In this document: positions 7,948 through 16,679 of the stretch, one piece after another
Position numbering within the stretch: position 1 is the stretch's first letter
How the letters are laid out: every line of letters begins with the position of its first letter
DNA from: Porticoccus sp963974675
GTDB taxonomy: Bacteria; Pseudomonadota; Gammaproteobacteria; Pseudomonadales; Porticoccaceae
Direction of reading: 5' to 3'
DNA length: 64,000 bases
NCBI GenBank assembly: GCA_963974675.1
Contig: CAXBDQ010000002.1
Coordinates: 108,500-172,499, forward strand
Position numbers and translations under genes: made by a program
Notes under the pieces: generated by a model
Seen by the model: only the letters and a program-made list of their open reading frames with translations
What the model was told of the DNA's origin: nothing
Database searches by the model: none

Positions 7948-10146
7948 ATGAGTAATGACCGCGGCTTACCTTCTTCAGAAAATATTATTGGCGGCGGCGC
8001 TAAAAAAGTTCTCTACACGCTCAAAACGGTCCAAAAAATTGGCCTGAAAAATTCCTCCAAAGCGCTCACTTCAAAAAACACCTGCAAAGCATGCGGATTG
8101 GGCATGGGGGGCCAACAAGGTGGCATGACCAACGAGCTGGGGGAATTCCCCGCCGTTTGTAATAAAAGTATTCAAGCCCAGTCTACAGACATTCAGCCCG
8201 CCATTCCTTCAGAAATTTTTCAGCATTCGCTGTCAGAATTACGGGAATTAAGCAGTTATGAATTAGAACATCTTGGCAGACTAGGCAACCCTATATTCAA
8301 AGCAAAGGATGCCAACCAATTTCAGGAGGTCAGCTGGGAGTGGGCCCTGCAATATGCCGCAGAAAAGTTTGCTGCCACCGAGCCATCCCGTACCTTTTTC
8401 TACTCTTCAGGCCGCTCCTCCAACGAGGCCGGTTTTGTCTTGCAACTATTAGCCCGGTTATATGGCACCAACAACGTCAACAACTGCTCATACTACTGCC
8501 ATCAGGCCACCAGTGTTGCTCTGGGTGAAACTATCGGAAGCGGAACGGCTACAGTAGAACTAGAAGATTTATCTCGCTGCGACATGGTATTTGTGATTGG
8601 CGCCAACCCCGCCTCCAATCACCCTCGCTTTATCCATCAACTCAAAGGGATTCGTGATCGCGGTGGCAAGGTCATTATTATTAATCCCGCCAAGGAGCCG
8701 GGGTTAGTTCGTTTTGCTGTACCCAAAAGTGCCAAGTCGATGATGACCGGCGGCACCTGGATTGCCAGTGAATACCTGCAACCTGTTATTGGCAGTGACA
8801 TTGCGCTGCTAAAGGGGATTGCCAAATCGGTACTGGAAAAACAAGGCGAAGACCTCCACTTTATTCAGCAATTTACTGAAAATTTTGAAGTCTTCAAACA
8901 AGATATTAAAGGTACGCCTTGGGACGTTATTGAAAATACTACTGGCATATCTGTTGAAAAAATCCATCAGGTGGCCGATCAATATCTCGCCGCAAAAAAT
9001 GTGATTTTTGCCTGGGGTATGGGTATGACCCACCACCAACACGGCGTCGAAAACATTGAATATATTTCCAACCTAGCCCTGCTGCGAGGCATGATCGGCA
9101 AACCCGGCGCTGGGTTCCTACCACTGCGTGGCCACAGTAATGTTCAGGGCATTGGCACCATTGGCGTCAAACCGGTGCTGACGGAAGATGTCTTTCATAA
9201 ACTCGAGTCAGAGCTTGGCGCAAAACTGCCAACCTCTGAGGGTATGGATACTTTGGCCTGTATGAATGCCGCACATAACGGCAAGGTAGATGCAGCTCTG
9301 ATAATGGGAGGCAATCTCTATGGCGCGTCCCCGAACTCAGCTTGGGCGGAGGAGGCTTTAGACAATATCGGTTTTACCCTTTACCTAACCACCACCCTAA
9401 ACCAGGGACATATTCACGGCTGTGATACCAGCGAAAGCCTAATTCTTCCCGTGACAGCCAGAGACGAAGAATGGCAAACCACCACGCAGGAATCCATGTT
9501 TAATTATGTACGGCTCAGTGATGGGGGTATTAATCGCCATAAAAATACTCGCCCCGAAGTTATGGTGCTCAGTGATATTGCCCAGCAATTGTTAAAAAAT
9601 TGTCCCGTCGATTTCAGCCAGTTCAAACAACATAAAAATATTCGAGAAACTATCGCCAAGGTTGTCCCCGGCATGGAGCAGCTGGCCGACATTGATGTCG
9701 CCAAGCAAGAGTTTCATATTCAAGGTCGACTAAAACACCAGCCTGAATTTAATATGCCGAAGGGTCTAGCACAGTTTAAAGTTCGCCCTCTTCCACCAGC
9801 CCCTAAAGATCAAAACTATCCTTTCACACTAACAACCGTACGCAGTGAAGGACAGTTCAATACTATTATTTACGAAGAAACCGACAGCTATCGCAACACG
9901 CAAAACCGCTGGTCCGTTTTGATGAATCCCGACACCATTAAAAAATTGGGGATCCACAACAATATCGTCAACCTGGTTTCTAATTATGGCCGAATGGACC
10001 GTGTCAGGGTCTACCCCTTTGATTTACCCGACAACAATTTGATGGCCTATTTTCCGGAAGCGAATGTGTTGATTGGCTGTGAGCAAGATCCGCGCAGTAA
10101 AACACCAGCGTTTAAAGCGGTGCCGGTAAATATAGAAATTGTTTAA
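7948..10146 (+). CDS. FdhF/YdeP-type molybdopterin oxidoreductase, likely formate dehydrogenase
   Basis: A 732-residue molybdopterin enzyme of the FdhF/YdeP group. The N-terminus has Cys46, Cys49 and Cys71 (TCKACG ... AVCNKS), which may bind an Fe-S cluster but is not the full classical set. NNCSYYCHQATS aligns with the active-site region of formate dehydrogenase H, where Cys184 takes the place of selenocysteine and His185 the conserved histidine. FVIGANPASNHPR and NVQGIGT are cofactor-binding stretches. A C-terminal molybdopterin dinucleotide domain runs from about residue 615. It begins 27 bases after fghA, so it would oxidise the formate made there; this substrate is inferred from context. 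There is no twin-arginine signal, so it acts in the cytoplasm. Confidence 0.85.
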   Translation: MSNDRGLPSSENIIGGGAKKVLYTLKTVQKIGLKNSSKALTSKNTCKACGLGMGGQQGGMTNELGEFPAVCNKSIQAQSTDIQPAIPSEIFQHSLSELRELSSYELEHLGRLGNPIFKAKDANQFQEVSWEWALQYAAEKFAATEPSRTFFYSSGRSSNEAGFVLQLLARLYGTNNVNNCSYYCHQATSVALGETIGSGTATVELEDLSRCDMVFVIGANPASNHPRFIHQLKGIRDRGGKVIIINPAKEPGLVRFAVPKSAKSMMTGGTWIASEYLQPVIGSDIALLKGIAKSVLEKQGEDLHFIQQFTENFEVFKQDIKGTPWDVIENTTGISVEKIHQVADQYLAAKNVIFAWGMGMTHHQHGVENIEYISNLALLRGMIGKPGAGFLPLRGHSNVQGIGTIGVKPVLTEDVFHKLESELGAKLPTSEGMDTLACMNAAHNGKVDAALIMGGNLYGASPNSAWAEEALDNIGFTLYLTTTLNQGHIHGCDTSESLILPVTARDEEWQTTTQESMFNYVRLSDGGINRHKNTRPEVMVLSDIAQQLLKNCPVDFSQFKQHKNIRETIAKVVPGMEQLADIDVAKQEFHIQGRLKHQPEFNMPKGLAQFKVRPLPPAPKDQNYPFTLTTVRSEGQFNTIIYEETDSYRNTQNRWSVLMNPDTIKKLGIHNNIVNLVSNYGRMDRVRVYPFDLPDNNLMAYFPEANVLIGCEQDPRSKTPAFKAVPVNIEIV

Positions 10147-10199
10147 TCCTTTTTAGCCCGCGAGTATCGTTAGCCCTATTCAGAACAACTTCTCTTGTA

Positions 10200-10219
10200 T
10201 GCTGGATGTATATACAGTA
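10200..10219 (+). promoter_or_regulatory. LexA (SOS) operator of umuDC
   Basis: The bases TGCTGGATGTATATACAGTA fit the LexA consensus CTGT-N8-ACAG with one mismatch (CTGG at 10202-10205, ACAG at 10214-10217) and the flanking TA. It lies 11 bases upstream of the umuD ATG, as expected for an SOS-repressed operon. Confidence 0.8.
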
Positions 10220-10230
10220 TCTTTGTTGGT

Positions 10231-10662
10231 ATGAAAACCACGCCCCTACCACTATATCCCTTCGGGCCTCCAACAACTCTTCCACTCTTTAGCGTGGCAG
10301 TCCGTGCGGGGTTCCCCAGCCCTGCGGATGATTTTGTAGAGGTGTCACTAGACATCAGGGAACATCTGATAAAACACCCATCAGCGACCTTTTTTGCCCG
10401 CGCTGAGGGCGACTCTATGACCGGATTTGGAATTTTTAATGGTGACCTGTTGATTGTAGATCGCGCACTACAGCCACAACATGGGGACGTGGTGATCGCC
10501 GCCATAGATGGTGATCTCACTTGCAAGATGTTGGACCTGCACGAAAAATTATTGCGCTCCGGCAATGTTCGCTATCAGCCCATTGAATTACACGACAATG
10601 CTGAATTATTGATTGAGGGTGTGGTGATTCATTCCGTACGCCATCACCGATGTTCGCGTTAG
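10231..10662 (+). CDS. umuD: UmuD, SOS-inducible polymerase V subunit
   Basis: A 143-residue S24 peptidase-like protein. After self-cleavage stimulated by RecA-ssDNA, UmuD' joins UmuC as DNA polymerase V for translesion synthesis. The cleavage site is Ala26-Gly27 in RAGFPSPADDF, the nucleophile is Ser62 in GDSM, and the general base is Lys99 in LTCKM. The ATG at 10231 is chosen because an upstream in-frame TTG at 10195 would place the LexA operator inside the coding region. The 3' end overlaps the umuC start by 13 bases. Confidence 0.93.
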   Translation: MKTTPLPLYPFGPPTTLPLFSVAVRAGFPSPADDFVEVSLDIREHLIKHPSATFFARAEGDSMTGFGIFNGDLLIVDRALQPQHGDVVIAAIDGDLTCKMLDLHEKLLRSGNVRYQPIELHDNAELLIEGVVIHSVRHHRCSR

Positions 10663-11906
10663 TCGACTGCAATAGCTGTTATGCCAGCTGCGAACAAATC
10701 TTTCGGCCTGATTTACGGGGGAAACCGGTCATCGTTTTAAGCAATAACGACGGCTGTATCATCGCCCGCTCGAAAGAAGCCAAAGCATTAGGTATTCCTG
10801 ACCTTCATGCCTATTTCAAGGTGAAGCAATTGATTAAACGTCATCGTGTGGCGGTATTTTCCAGTAACTTTCGACTCTATGATGACATCTCTCAACGGGT
10901 AATGGACACCTTGCGCCACTTTAGCCCCAATATTGAAATTTATAGTATCGATGAAATGTTTCTCGACTTTGCTGGGATGAACCATCCACTCCACAACTAT
11001 GGTCAGACCATAAAACAGACATTGTGGAAACAAGTCCGAATGCCCGTCAGTGTCGGTATCGCACCCAGTAAAACCCTGGCCAAATTAGCCAATTATGCCG
11101 CTAAAAATATTCAAAAATGCCAAGGGGTCTGCTTGCTGGACAGCCCACATAAATGGCAATGGCTATTACCACGAGTGCCTGTGACGAAAGTCTGGGGGGT
11201 AGGTTTACGTACCGGAAAAAAGCTGGCTGACCTCTCTATCTACACAGCCGGAGACTTGGCCATCAGTAACCCAAAAACGATTCGACGCCACTTCAGTGTG
11301 TGCCTAGAAAGAACCATTGAAGAACTCAATGGCAAAGTATGCCTTGAGTTGGAAGACATACCTCCAGACAAAAAACAGATTTACTGTAGCCGCTCTTTTG
11401 GTGAAAAACCTTCTGAGTTAGATCCACTGCTTCAGGCAGTGGGGCTCTACGCATGCCGTGCGACAGAAAAACTTCGCGCACAGCAGCACTTGGTGCTATC
11501 TATTCATGTCTTTATTCATACCTCGCCCTATCAACCCAATTACTACAGCAATAGTACCGTGGTAAAGCTTCCCTATCCCACCGACGATAGTCGAGTAATT
11601 ACCGCCAGCGCCAAGCAAGCTGTTCGCTCGCTCTATCGCCCGGGGCATAAATACCTGAAGTCCGGGGTTGGGTTAATCGAACTGGTACCCAAAAAGTATC
11701 AACAACAAGATATTTTTCAAGCGTCACAGGGAAAGAGTGCCGATACGCTCATGAAGACGTTGGACGACATTAACCGGCGCTATGGCCAAGGGTCTGCTTT
11801 TCTCGCAGGAGAGGGAATAAGAAAACGCTGGCCAATGAGACAAGAGCATCGCTCACCCTGCTACACCACAAACTGGAACGATCTGCCGATAGCCAAAACT
11901 GATTAA
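10650..11906 (+). CDS. umuC: UmuC, DNA polymerase V catalytic subunit
   Basis: A 418-residue Y-family polymerase, close to the E. coli UmuC length. The palm motifs are present: ALVDCNSCYASCEQIFRPDL with the first catalytic Asp, and YSIDEMFLDF with the Asp-Glu pair. The helix-hairpin-helix (VTKVWGVGLRTGKKL), the little-finger domain and the UmuC-type C-terminal extension follow. It overlaps umuD, so translation is probably coupled, and it shares the LexA control. Its TAA stop overlaps the stop of the convergent glycosyltransferase gene. Confidence 0.95.
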   Translation: MFALVDCNSCYASCEQIFRPDLRGKPVIVLSNNDGCIIARSKEAKALGIPDLHAYFKVKQLIKRHRVAVFSSNFRLYDDISQRVMDTLRHFSPNIEIYSIDEMFLDFAGMNHPLHNYGQTIKQTLWKQVRMPVSVGIAPSKTLAKLANYAAKNIQKCQGVCLLDSPHKWQWLLPRVPVTKVWGVGLRTGKKLADLSIYTAGDLAISNPKTIRRHFSVCLERTIEELNGKVCLELEDIPPDKKQIYCSRSFGEKPSELDPLLQAVGLYACRATEKLRAQQHLVLSIHVFIHTSPYQPNYYSNSTVVKLPYPTDDSRVITASAKQAVRSLYRPGHKYLKSGVGLIELVPKKYQQQDIFQASQGKSADTLMKTLDDINRRYGQGSAFLAGEGIRKRWPMRQEHRSPCYTTNWNDLPIAKTD

Positions 11907-12973
11907 GCCGCTTGCCAGTGCACGGGGTTCGATGACCAATAAGTTGTCTCAGCCCATAACTGGCGGCTGAGCGACGCCACGCTGTCATGGCAACCTTGAT
12001 GTATCCAATCTGCCAGGGCACCCGCCACATTGGGGTAATTGGGCCTAACCAAGCTCAGCTCACAACTAAACCAAAAATCCAGCGAAGAATAATCTATTCG
12101 CTCTTCAATCGTGGCATAACCCAACTGTTCCAGCGCCGCAGCATTGGATAATTGCTCCATCTGGCCATTAAGCGGTTTGGCCAAAACATGCTTACCTAAT
12201 TGAAGAGCTTCGCTAATGAGTTCGAAACCCGAATTACAGATAACCCACTGACTATTCACCAAATCATGCTGAAAACCATCTCGACTGGGGGGACGAGTGT
12301 GCACATTACGCTCATCTCGCCAAGCTAGGTTCGGGCCATAGACATAAAACTGAAACTGCTGAAACTGCCGAAACAATGGCAATAGGCTCGATTGGTCTTC
12401 AAAAGGCAGGTAAACCAGCACATTGTTTGCCGTATCTCCTTGGGCCACCAAATCATCATCAAGATCCACAATAGGCGGTAACACAGGCTGGTCAAAATGA
12501 TGCCAGTGCAACCCGACAGGAACATCCACTGGAGCAAATTTCTGCATGATCGCGCGCGTTAACAGATTGCCTCCTCTTTCAGGGACTTGATGACAAAAAG
12601 CATACTGATGACCAATACCCACTGACCATACTTTCTGGTGACGGGCCGCTCGTGCAGTAATTGGCTCATAATCACTGATCACCAAATCATAACTGCTCAA
12701 ATCCGGTGAGCGAATATCTTTCCACAATCTAATCAAGCGTGCTTTCGATGCCGTCTTTAAAGGCTGAATTCTCCCGGCATGGGAGTGAAAGGTCAATCCG
12801 GTCTGACACTGAAAATCACCGAACATATCCATATCAAAATAGGCCTGGCGTTGTCGTCCAGAAAACAACCAATTCACTTCTACATCAGGATACTTTGAAA
12901 GCTCATGGGCCATCGCGCGTGCACGAGAAAGGTGGCCATTTCCCGTACCTTGAACTCCGTAAAATATTTTCAC
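11903..12973 (-). CDS. Glycosyltransferase of the MJ1255/VC2487 family
   Basis: A protein of about 356 residues beginning KIFYGVQGTGNGHLSRARAMAHEL, the N-terminal signature of the MJ1255-type GT-B glycosyltransferases. A C-terminal donor-binding region follows with CNSGFELISEALQLGKHVLAKP and QMEQLSNAAALEQLG. The sugar and acceptor are unknown. The start is the GTG at 12973, which overlaps the upstream PAP2 stop as GTGA, implying translational coupling; the longer frame from 13003 adds a Cys-rich stretch foreign to the family. Pairing with a PAP2 phosphatase suggests work on a lipid-linked or membrane glycolipid substrate. Confidence 0.82.
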   Translation of the reverse strand: MKIFYGVQGTGNGHLSRARAMAHELSKYPDVEVNWLFSGRQRQAYFDMDMFGDFQCQTGLTFHSHAGRIQPLKTASKARLIRLWKDIRSPDLSSYDLVISDYEPITARAARHQKVWSVGIGHQYAFCHQVPERGGNLLTRAIMQKFAPVDVPVGLHWHHFDQPVLPPIVDLDDDLVAQGDTANNVLVYLPFEDQSSLLPLFRQFQQFQFYVYGPNLAWRDERNVHTRPPSRDGFQHDLVNSQWVICNSGFELISEALQLGKHVLAKPLNGQMEQLSNAAALEQLGYATIEERIDYSSLDFWFSCELSLVRPNYPNVAGALADWIHQGCHDSVASLSRQLWAETTYWSSNPVHWQAA

Positions 12974-13518
12974 AACACAACACCCACTACTTGCATGGCA
13001 CACCAGGCAATACCGCTACCAAGCAATGCGCCTGCCACAGTATCCATAGGGAAATGCACTCCCAAGATAATACGAGACAATGCTACGGCAACCGCCCAAC
13101 CATAAAGGTAGAGACCAAACATGCCAACGGGCATCAGCAGAACTAACACCGTGACCACAAGGAAAACACCCGAGGTATGACCGGAAGGAAAACTGAACTC
13201 GTCCGAAGCCGTGATCACACTTTCAAAACCCGGAATGATATTGGGGGGGCGATTGCGCTTAAAACTATTTTTCAATAAAAAATAGGTGGGTCGCTCTATG
13301 GCAAACCCAATGACCAGAGTGACGAAGACTACCCACCCTAACTGAACTGAAATCAATGCTATCAAGACAGGAATAAAGAGGTAAAACCAGCCATCTGCAC
13401 TGGTCGATACCACATTTGCAATCAATCGTATTCGACGTCTTGTATTCCACTTAACAATACTTAGAAAAGTAATAACATCAAAGGAATGAAGTGCTTGTAA
13501 TGCTTTAGTATTTGTCAT
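12970..13518 (-). CDS. PAP2-family membrane phosphatase
   Basis: A 182-residue integral membrane protein of the type-2 phosphatidic acid phosphatase family. The three catalytic signatures are visible: KNSFKRNRPP (KxxxxxxRP), FSFPSGHTSG (PSGH), and SRIILGVHFPMD (SRxxxxxHxxxD). Several hydrophobic helices surround them. The family dephosphorylates phosphatidate, undecaprenyl pyrophosphate or related lipids. It is the first gene of a two-gene operon with the glycosyltransferase and is divergent from the DUF4124 gene. Confidence 0.88.
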   Translation of the reverse strand: MTNTKALQALHSFDVITFLSIVKWNTRRRIRLIANVVSTSADGWFYLFIPVLIALISVQLGWVVFVTLVIGFAIERPTYFLLKNSFKRNRPPNIIPGFESVITASDEFSFPSGHTSGVFLVVTVLVLLMPVGMFGLYLYGWAVAVALSRIILGVHFPMDTVAGALLGSGIAWCAMQVVGVVL

Positions 13519-13653
13519 ATTGCAGACACTAGGCAGACATTGTTACAACCAGATGTACAAAACATGACAATTTGGTGAATTGTGCCAATATACAACTTTG
13601 GATGTTCTATAGTGTCAAAAACATTATCAACAAACTCAGCTTGGAGAATTCAC

Positions 13654-14181
13654 CTGAAACAGGCACTTCTGTTATTCGCGGCAATCACCACAACAGCGTA
13701 CGGACAAACTGTTTATAAGTCTGTGGATGCTAACGGCACGGTCACCTACAGCGATCAGCCCGCCATTGCTGAAGAATTAGTTGAAACACTCGAATTTAGT
13801 GATGTCGTCGGTGTGAAGGATCCTGCTGCGGAATCTGCAGCGCGCATTGAGCAGATGTCTCAGGTAGCAGATCGACTAAAAAAAGACCGCAAAGAAAGAG
13901 ATGAAGCACGCCAAGCTGAAGAAGAATTAGCGTTTGCCCGCCAACAATTAGCACCCCCCCTCATTTACAAAGAAGAGCACTATCACACGAATTATCCCTA
14001 TCGCGGAGGGCGTCGTTTCAACCCACGATGGTCAGATCACCGTGACCCCTCACCCCCTACCTACATAAAACGTGATTTAAACAACAAATCTCTGTTGGTT
14101 CCACAATCTAAACTGCTCACACCGGCCAAGTTGTTTGAGAAAAAACCATCAAATAAACATCACCGAAGAGAAAGAGATTAA
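13654..14181 (+). CDS. DUF4124-domain exported protein, probable CTG start
   Basis: About 175 residues with a signal peptide (KQALLLFAAITTTAYGQ), a DUF4124 domain (TVYKSVDANGTVTYSDQPA), a charged coiled-coil segment (DRLKKDRKERDEARQAEEEL) and a basic, Tyr/Pro-rich tail. DUF4124 proteins are periplasmic and of unknown function. No ATG is in frame. GGAG at 13643-13646 is ideally spaced for the CTG at 13654, which gives a compact signal peptide. GTG at 13612 is an alternative that adds 14 residues to the n-region but lacks a ribosome site. It lies upstream of the proA cluster. Confidence 0.75.
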   Translation: MKQALLLFAAITTTAYGQTVYKSVDANGTVTYSDQPAIAEELVETLEFSDVVGVKDPAAESAARIEQMSQVADRLKKDRKERDEARQAEEELAFARQQLAPPLIYKEEHYHTNYPYRGGRRFNPRWSDHRDPSPPTYIKRDLNNKSLLVPQSKLLTPAKLFEKKPSNKHHRRERD

Positions 14182-14262
14182 AGACACCTATCGCTTCTGC
14201 CACATCCTGCACGATAACGCTATAATGGGCGGTTCTGGAAATTTGAATCGACATTGGATTCC

Positions 14263-15516
14263 ATGGATATCAAATCATACATGCAACAATTGGGGCAGCA
14301 AGCACGCGCCGCCTCAAGAGTAATTGCCGCTACCAGCACCGAAAATAAAAACTCGGCGTTATTGGCTATTGCAGATTCGCTCAACCACAATCGTCAACAA
14401 GTCTTGGCGGCGAATGCTGTCGACTTAAAAAATGGACGAGAGAATGGCCTCGACTCAGCCTTACTGGATCGATTAGAACTCAATGATGCCAGAATCGATG
14501 CCATGATTGAGGGTCTTCAACAAGTGGCAGCCTTACCTGACCCCATTGGAGAAATCACCGACCTCACCCAGCGCCCCAGTGGTATTGAGCTGGGTAAAAT
14601 GCGCGTTCCTCTCGGCGTGGTCGGTATTATTTATGAATCCCGCCCCAATGTGACCATTGATGCCGCGAGTCTGTGCTTGAAATCTGGCAACGCCACCATC
14701 TTGCGTGGTGGCAGTGAAGCCATTCAATCGAATCAGGCCATTGCCGACTGTATCAAACAAGGTTTGTCGGCCTCAGGATTGCCTGAATCCGTCGTACAGG
14801 TAATTGATACCACCGACCGTGCTGCGGTGGGTGAATTAATCACCATGTCCGACTACGTCGATGTCATTATTCCCCGTGGTGGCAAAGGCTTGATCGAGCG
14901 CATCAGCAACAATGCCCGCGTGCCAGTGATTAAACACCTGGACGGTATTTGCCATGTCTATATCGATGACAAAGCCGACCTGGAGATGGCATTCAATATT
15001 GCCTTCAATGCCAAAACCCATCGTTATGGTGTCTGCAATGCCATGGAAACCTTACTGGTAGCCGAAGGCGTTGCCACAGATATATTGCCCCGTTTGGCCA
15101 AAGCTTATGAAGCAGAGGGTGTGGAATTACGGGGCTGTGAAAAAACGCGTGGTATTATCGACTGCGTTGCGGCAACTGAGGAAGACTGGGGCACGGAATA
15201 CCTCGCCCCCATTCTCTCCATCAAAGTGGTGGCAGGTATGGATGAAGCCATGGAGCATATTGCCCATTACAGCTCACAACACACCGAAGCTATTGTTACC
15301 CGCGACAACGATAGAGCTCGTCGCTTTATGGCAGAGGTAGATTCAAGCTCTGTGATCCACAATGCATCGACACGATTTGCCGATGGGTTTGAATATGGCT
15401 TGGGTGCCGAAATTGGTATCTCAACAGATAAAATTCACGCCCGCGGCCCCGTCGGACTGGAAGGCCTGACATCACAAAAATGGATCGTCTATGGCCACGG
15501 TGAAATCCGTCAATAA
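14263..15516 (+). CDS. proA: Glutamate-5-semialdehyde dehydrogenase (gamma-glutamyl phosphate reductase)
   Basis: A 417-residue enzyme, exactly the length of E. coli ProA. It reduces L-glutamyl 5-phosphate with NADPH in proline synthesis. Family stretches include MRVPLGVVGIIYESRPNVT, GNATILRGGSEA, IPRGGKGLI, and the catalytic cysteine in HRYGVCNAMETLLV. The C-terminus reads ARGPVGLEGLTSQKWIVYG, as usual. I use the ATG at 14263 rather than an in-frame TTG 9 bases earlier. It heads the proA-nadD-rsfS-rlmH run; proB is not in the window. Confidence 0.96.
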   Translation: MDIKSYMQQLGQQARAASRVIAATSTENKNSALLAIADSLNHNRQQVLAANAVDLKNGRENGLDSALLDRLELNDARIDAMIEGLQQVAALPDPIGEITDLTQRPSGIELGKMRVPLGVVGIIYESRPNVTIDAASLCLKSGNATILRGGSEAIQSNQAIADCIKQGLSASGLPESVVQVIDTTDRAAVGELITMSDYVDVIIPRGGKGLIERISNNARVPVIKHLDGICHVYIDDKADLEMAFNIAFNAKTHRYGVCNAMETLLVAEGVATDILPRLAKAYEAEGVELRGCEKTRGIIDCVAATEEDWGTEYLAPILSIKVVAGMDEAMEHIAHYSSQHTEAIVTRDNDRARRFMAEVDSSSVIHNASTRFADGFEYGLGAEIGISTDKIHARGPVGLEGLTSQKWIVYGHGEIRQ

Positions 15517-15541
15517 TCAGCACGGTACGGATTAATCGCAT

Positions 15542-16252
15542 ATGCCTCAGAACGCTAATCATTCAAACGGTATTGGTCTATTTGGTGGCACCTTTGATCC
15601 GGTGCATATCGGCCACCTCAGAACAGCGGTTGAATTACGAAAAGTGCTGAACCTCAGTGAAATGCGACTGATACCCAGCGCCTGCCCACCCCATAGAACG
15701 CAACCCGATAGCAGCGCCGAACACCGGCTGGCAATGCTACAACTGGCCCTAGGTCATGGGTTAGGGCCTAACACAGCGGAACCGAAGCTGATCGCCGACG
15801 ATAAAGAGCTGCGCCGTGAAGGCCTCTCCTACACAATGGACACACTGACAGAAGTTCGTGCAGAGGTTGGCACCAAGACGCCCTTGTTCCTCTGTATTGG
15901 CATGGACTCACTGATAGACCTCAACCAGTGGCACCGCTGGCGAGAACTCACCAGCATAGCCCATATTGTGGTAGCAGCACGACCCGGATGGCATTTACCC
16001 AAAAGTGGTGAAGTACTGGAATTCGTTCGAGAACACCGAGCTACCAGTATTGAACAATTGCAGGAAATCCCTGCAGGAAAAATATTAATGATGGAAATGA
16101 CCCTGTTACCCGTCTCGGCCACAGGTATTCGACAGGCTCTGCAGCGGGGAGAATCGATCCGCTATCTGGTACCCGACCAGGTTATTGATTACATTAGGCA
16201 GCATCAGCTGTATTCAGATAAAAAAGACACAACAAAACAGGAAGCTACATGA
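15542..16252 (+). CDS. nadD: Nicotinate-nucleotide adenylyltransferase
   Basis: A 236-residue nucleotidyltransferase that makes deamido-NAD from nicotinate mononucleotide and ATP. The (T/H)xGH signature is in IGLFGGTFDPVHIGHLRTA. The second signature, SATGIRQALQRG, corresponds to the ISSTxxR motif. Its TGA overlaps the rsfS ATG as ATGA, and proA ends 25 bases upstream, so the genes are likely one transcript. Confidence 0.95.
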   Translation: MPQNANHSNGIGLFGGTFDPVHIGHLRTAVELRKVLNLSEMRLIPSACPPHRTQPDSSAEHRLAMLQLALGHGLGPNTAEPKLIADDKELRREGLSYTMDTLTEVRAEVGTKTPLFLCIGMDSLIDLNQWHRWRELTSIAHIVVAARPGWHLPKSGEVLEFVREHRATSIEQLQEIPAGKILMMEMTLLPVSATGIRQALQRGESIRYLVPDQVIDYIRQHQLYSDKKDTTKQEAT

Positions 16253-16602
16253 GTAAAAATCTACTAGATATCGTGATGAACGCCCTCGAAGAGGTCAAGG
16301 GTAAAGATATCACTACACTGGATGTCAGCGACCTCACTGATGTAATGGACACCCTTGTTGTGGCCAGCGGTACTTCAAACCGCCAGGTGAAAGCACTGGC
16401 AAACAATGTGGTTGAAGAAGGTAAAAAAGCAGGATTCCAACCCATCGGCGTAGAAGGTATGGACACTGCCGAATGGGTATTGGTCGACTTTGGCGACATC
16501 GTTGTCCACCTAATGCAACCCGCCACCCGTGAATTTTATGACCTGGAAAAACTCTGGTCTGTACGCCCCGGCGATCACAACCCTACCGACGAAGATGTTT
16601 AA
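16249..16602 (+). CDS. rsfS: Ribosomal silencing factor RsfS
   Basis: A 117-residue protein of the Iojap/RsfS family, which binds ribosomal protein L14 and blocks subunit joining in stationary phase. Family pattern: DITTLDVSDLTDVMDTLVVASGTSNRQ and GMDTAEWVLVDFGDIVVHLM. It is translationally coupled to nadD by an ATGA overlap, the usual arrangement. Confidence 0.95.
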   Translation: MSKNLLDIVMNALEEVKGKDITTLDVSDLTDVMDTLVVASGTSNRQVKALANNVVEEGKKAGFQPIGVEGMDTAEWVLVDFGDIVVHLMQPATREFYDLEKLWSVRPGDHNPTDEDV

Positions 16603-16679
16603 AGCTAACGCCTTTAAAACGTACCCTTATGTCTTAAAACAACAACTTAAAAAAGACCTCTAAAAAAGGACTGACACCC

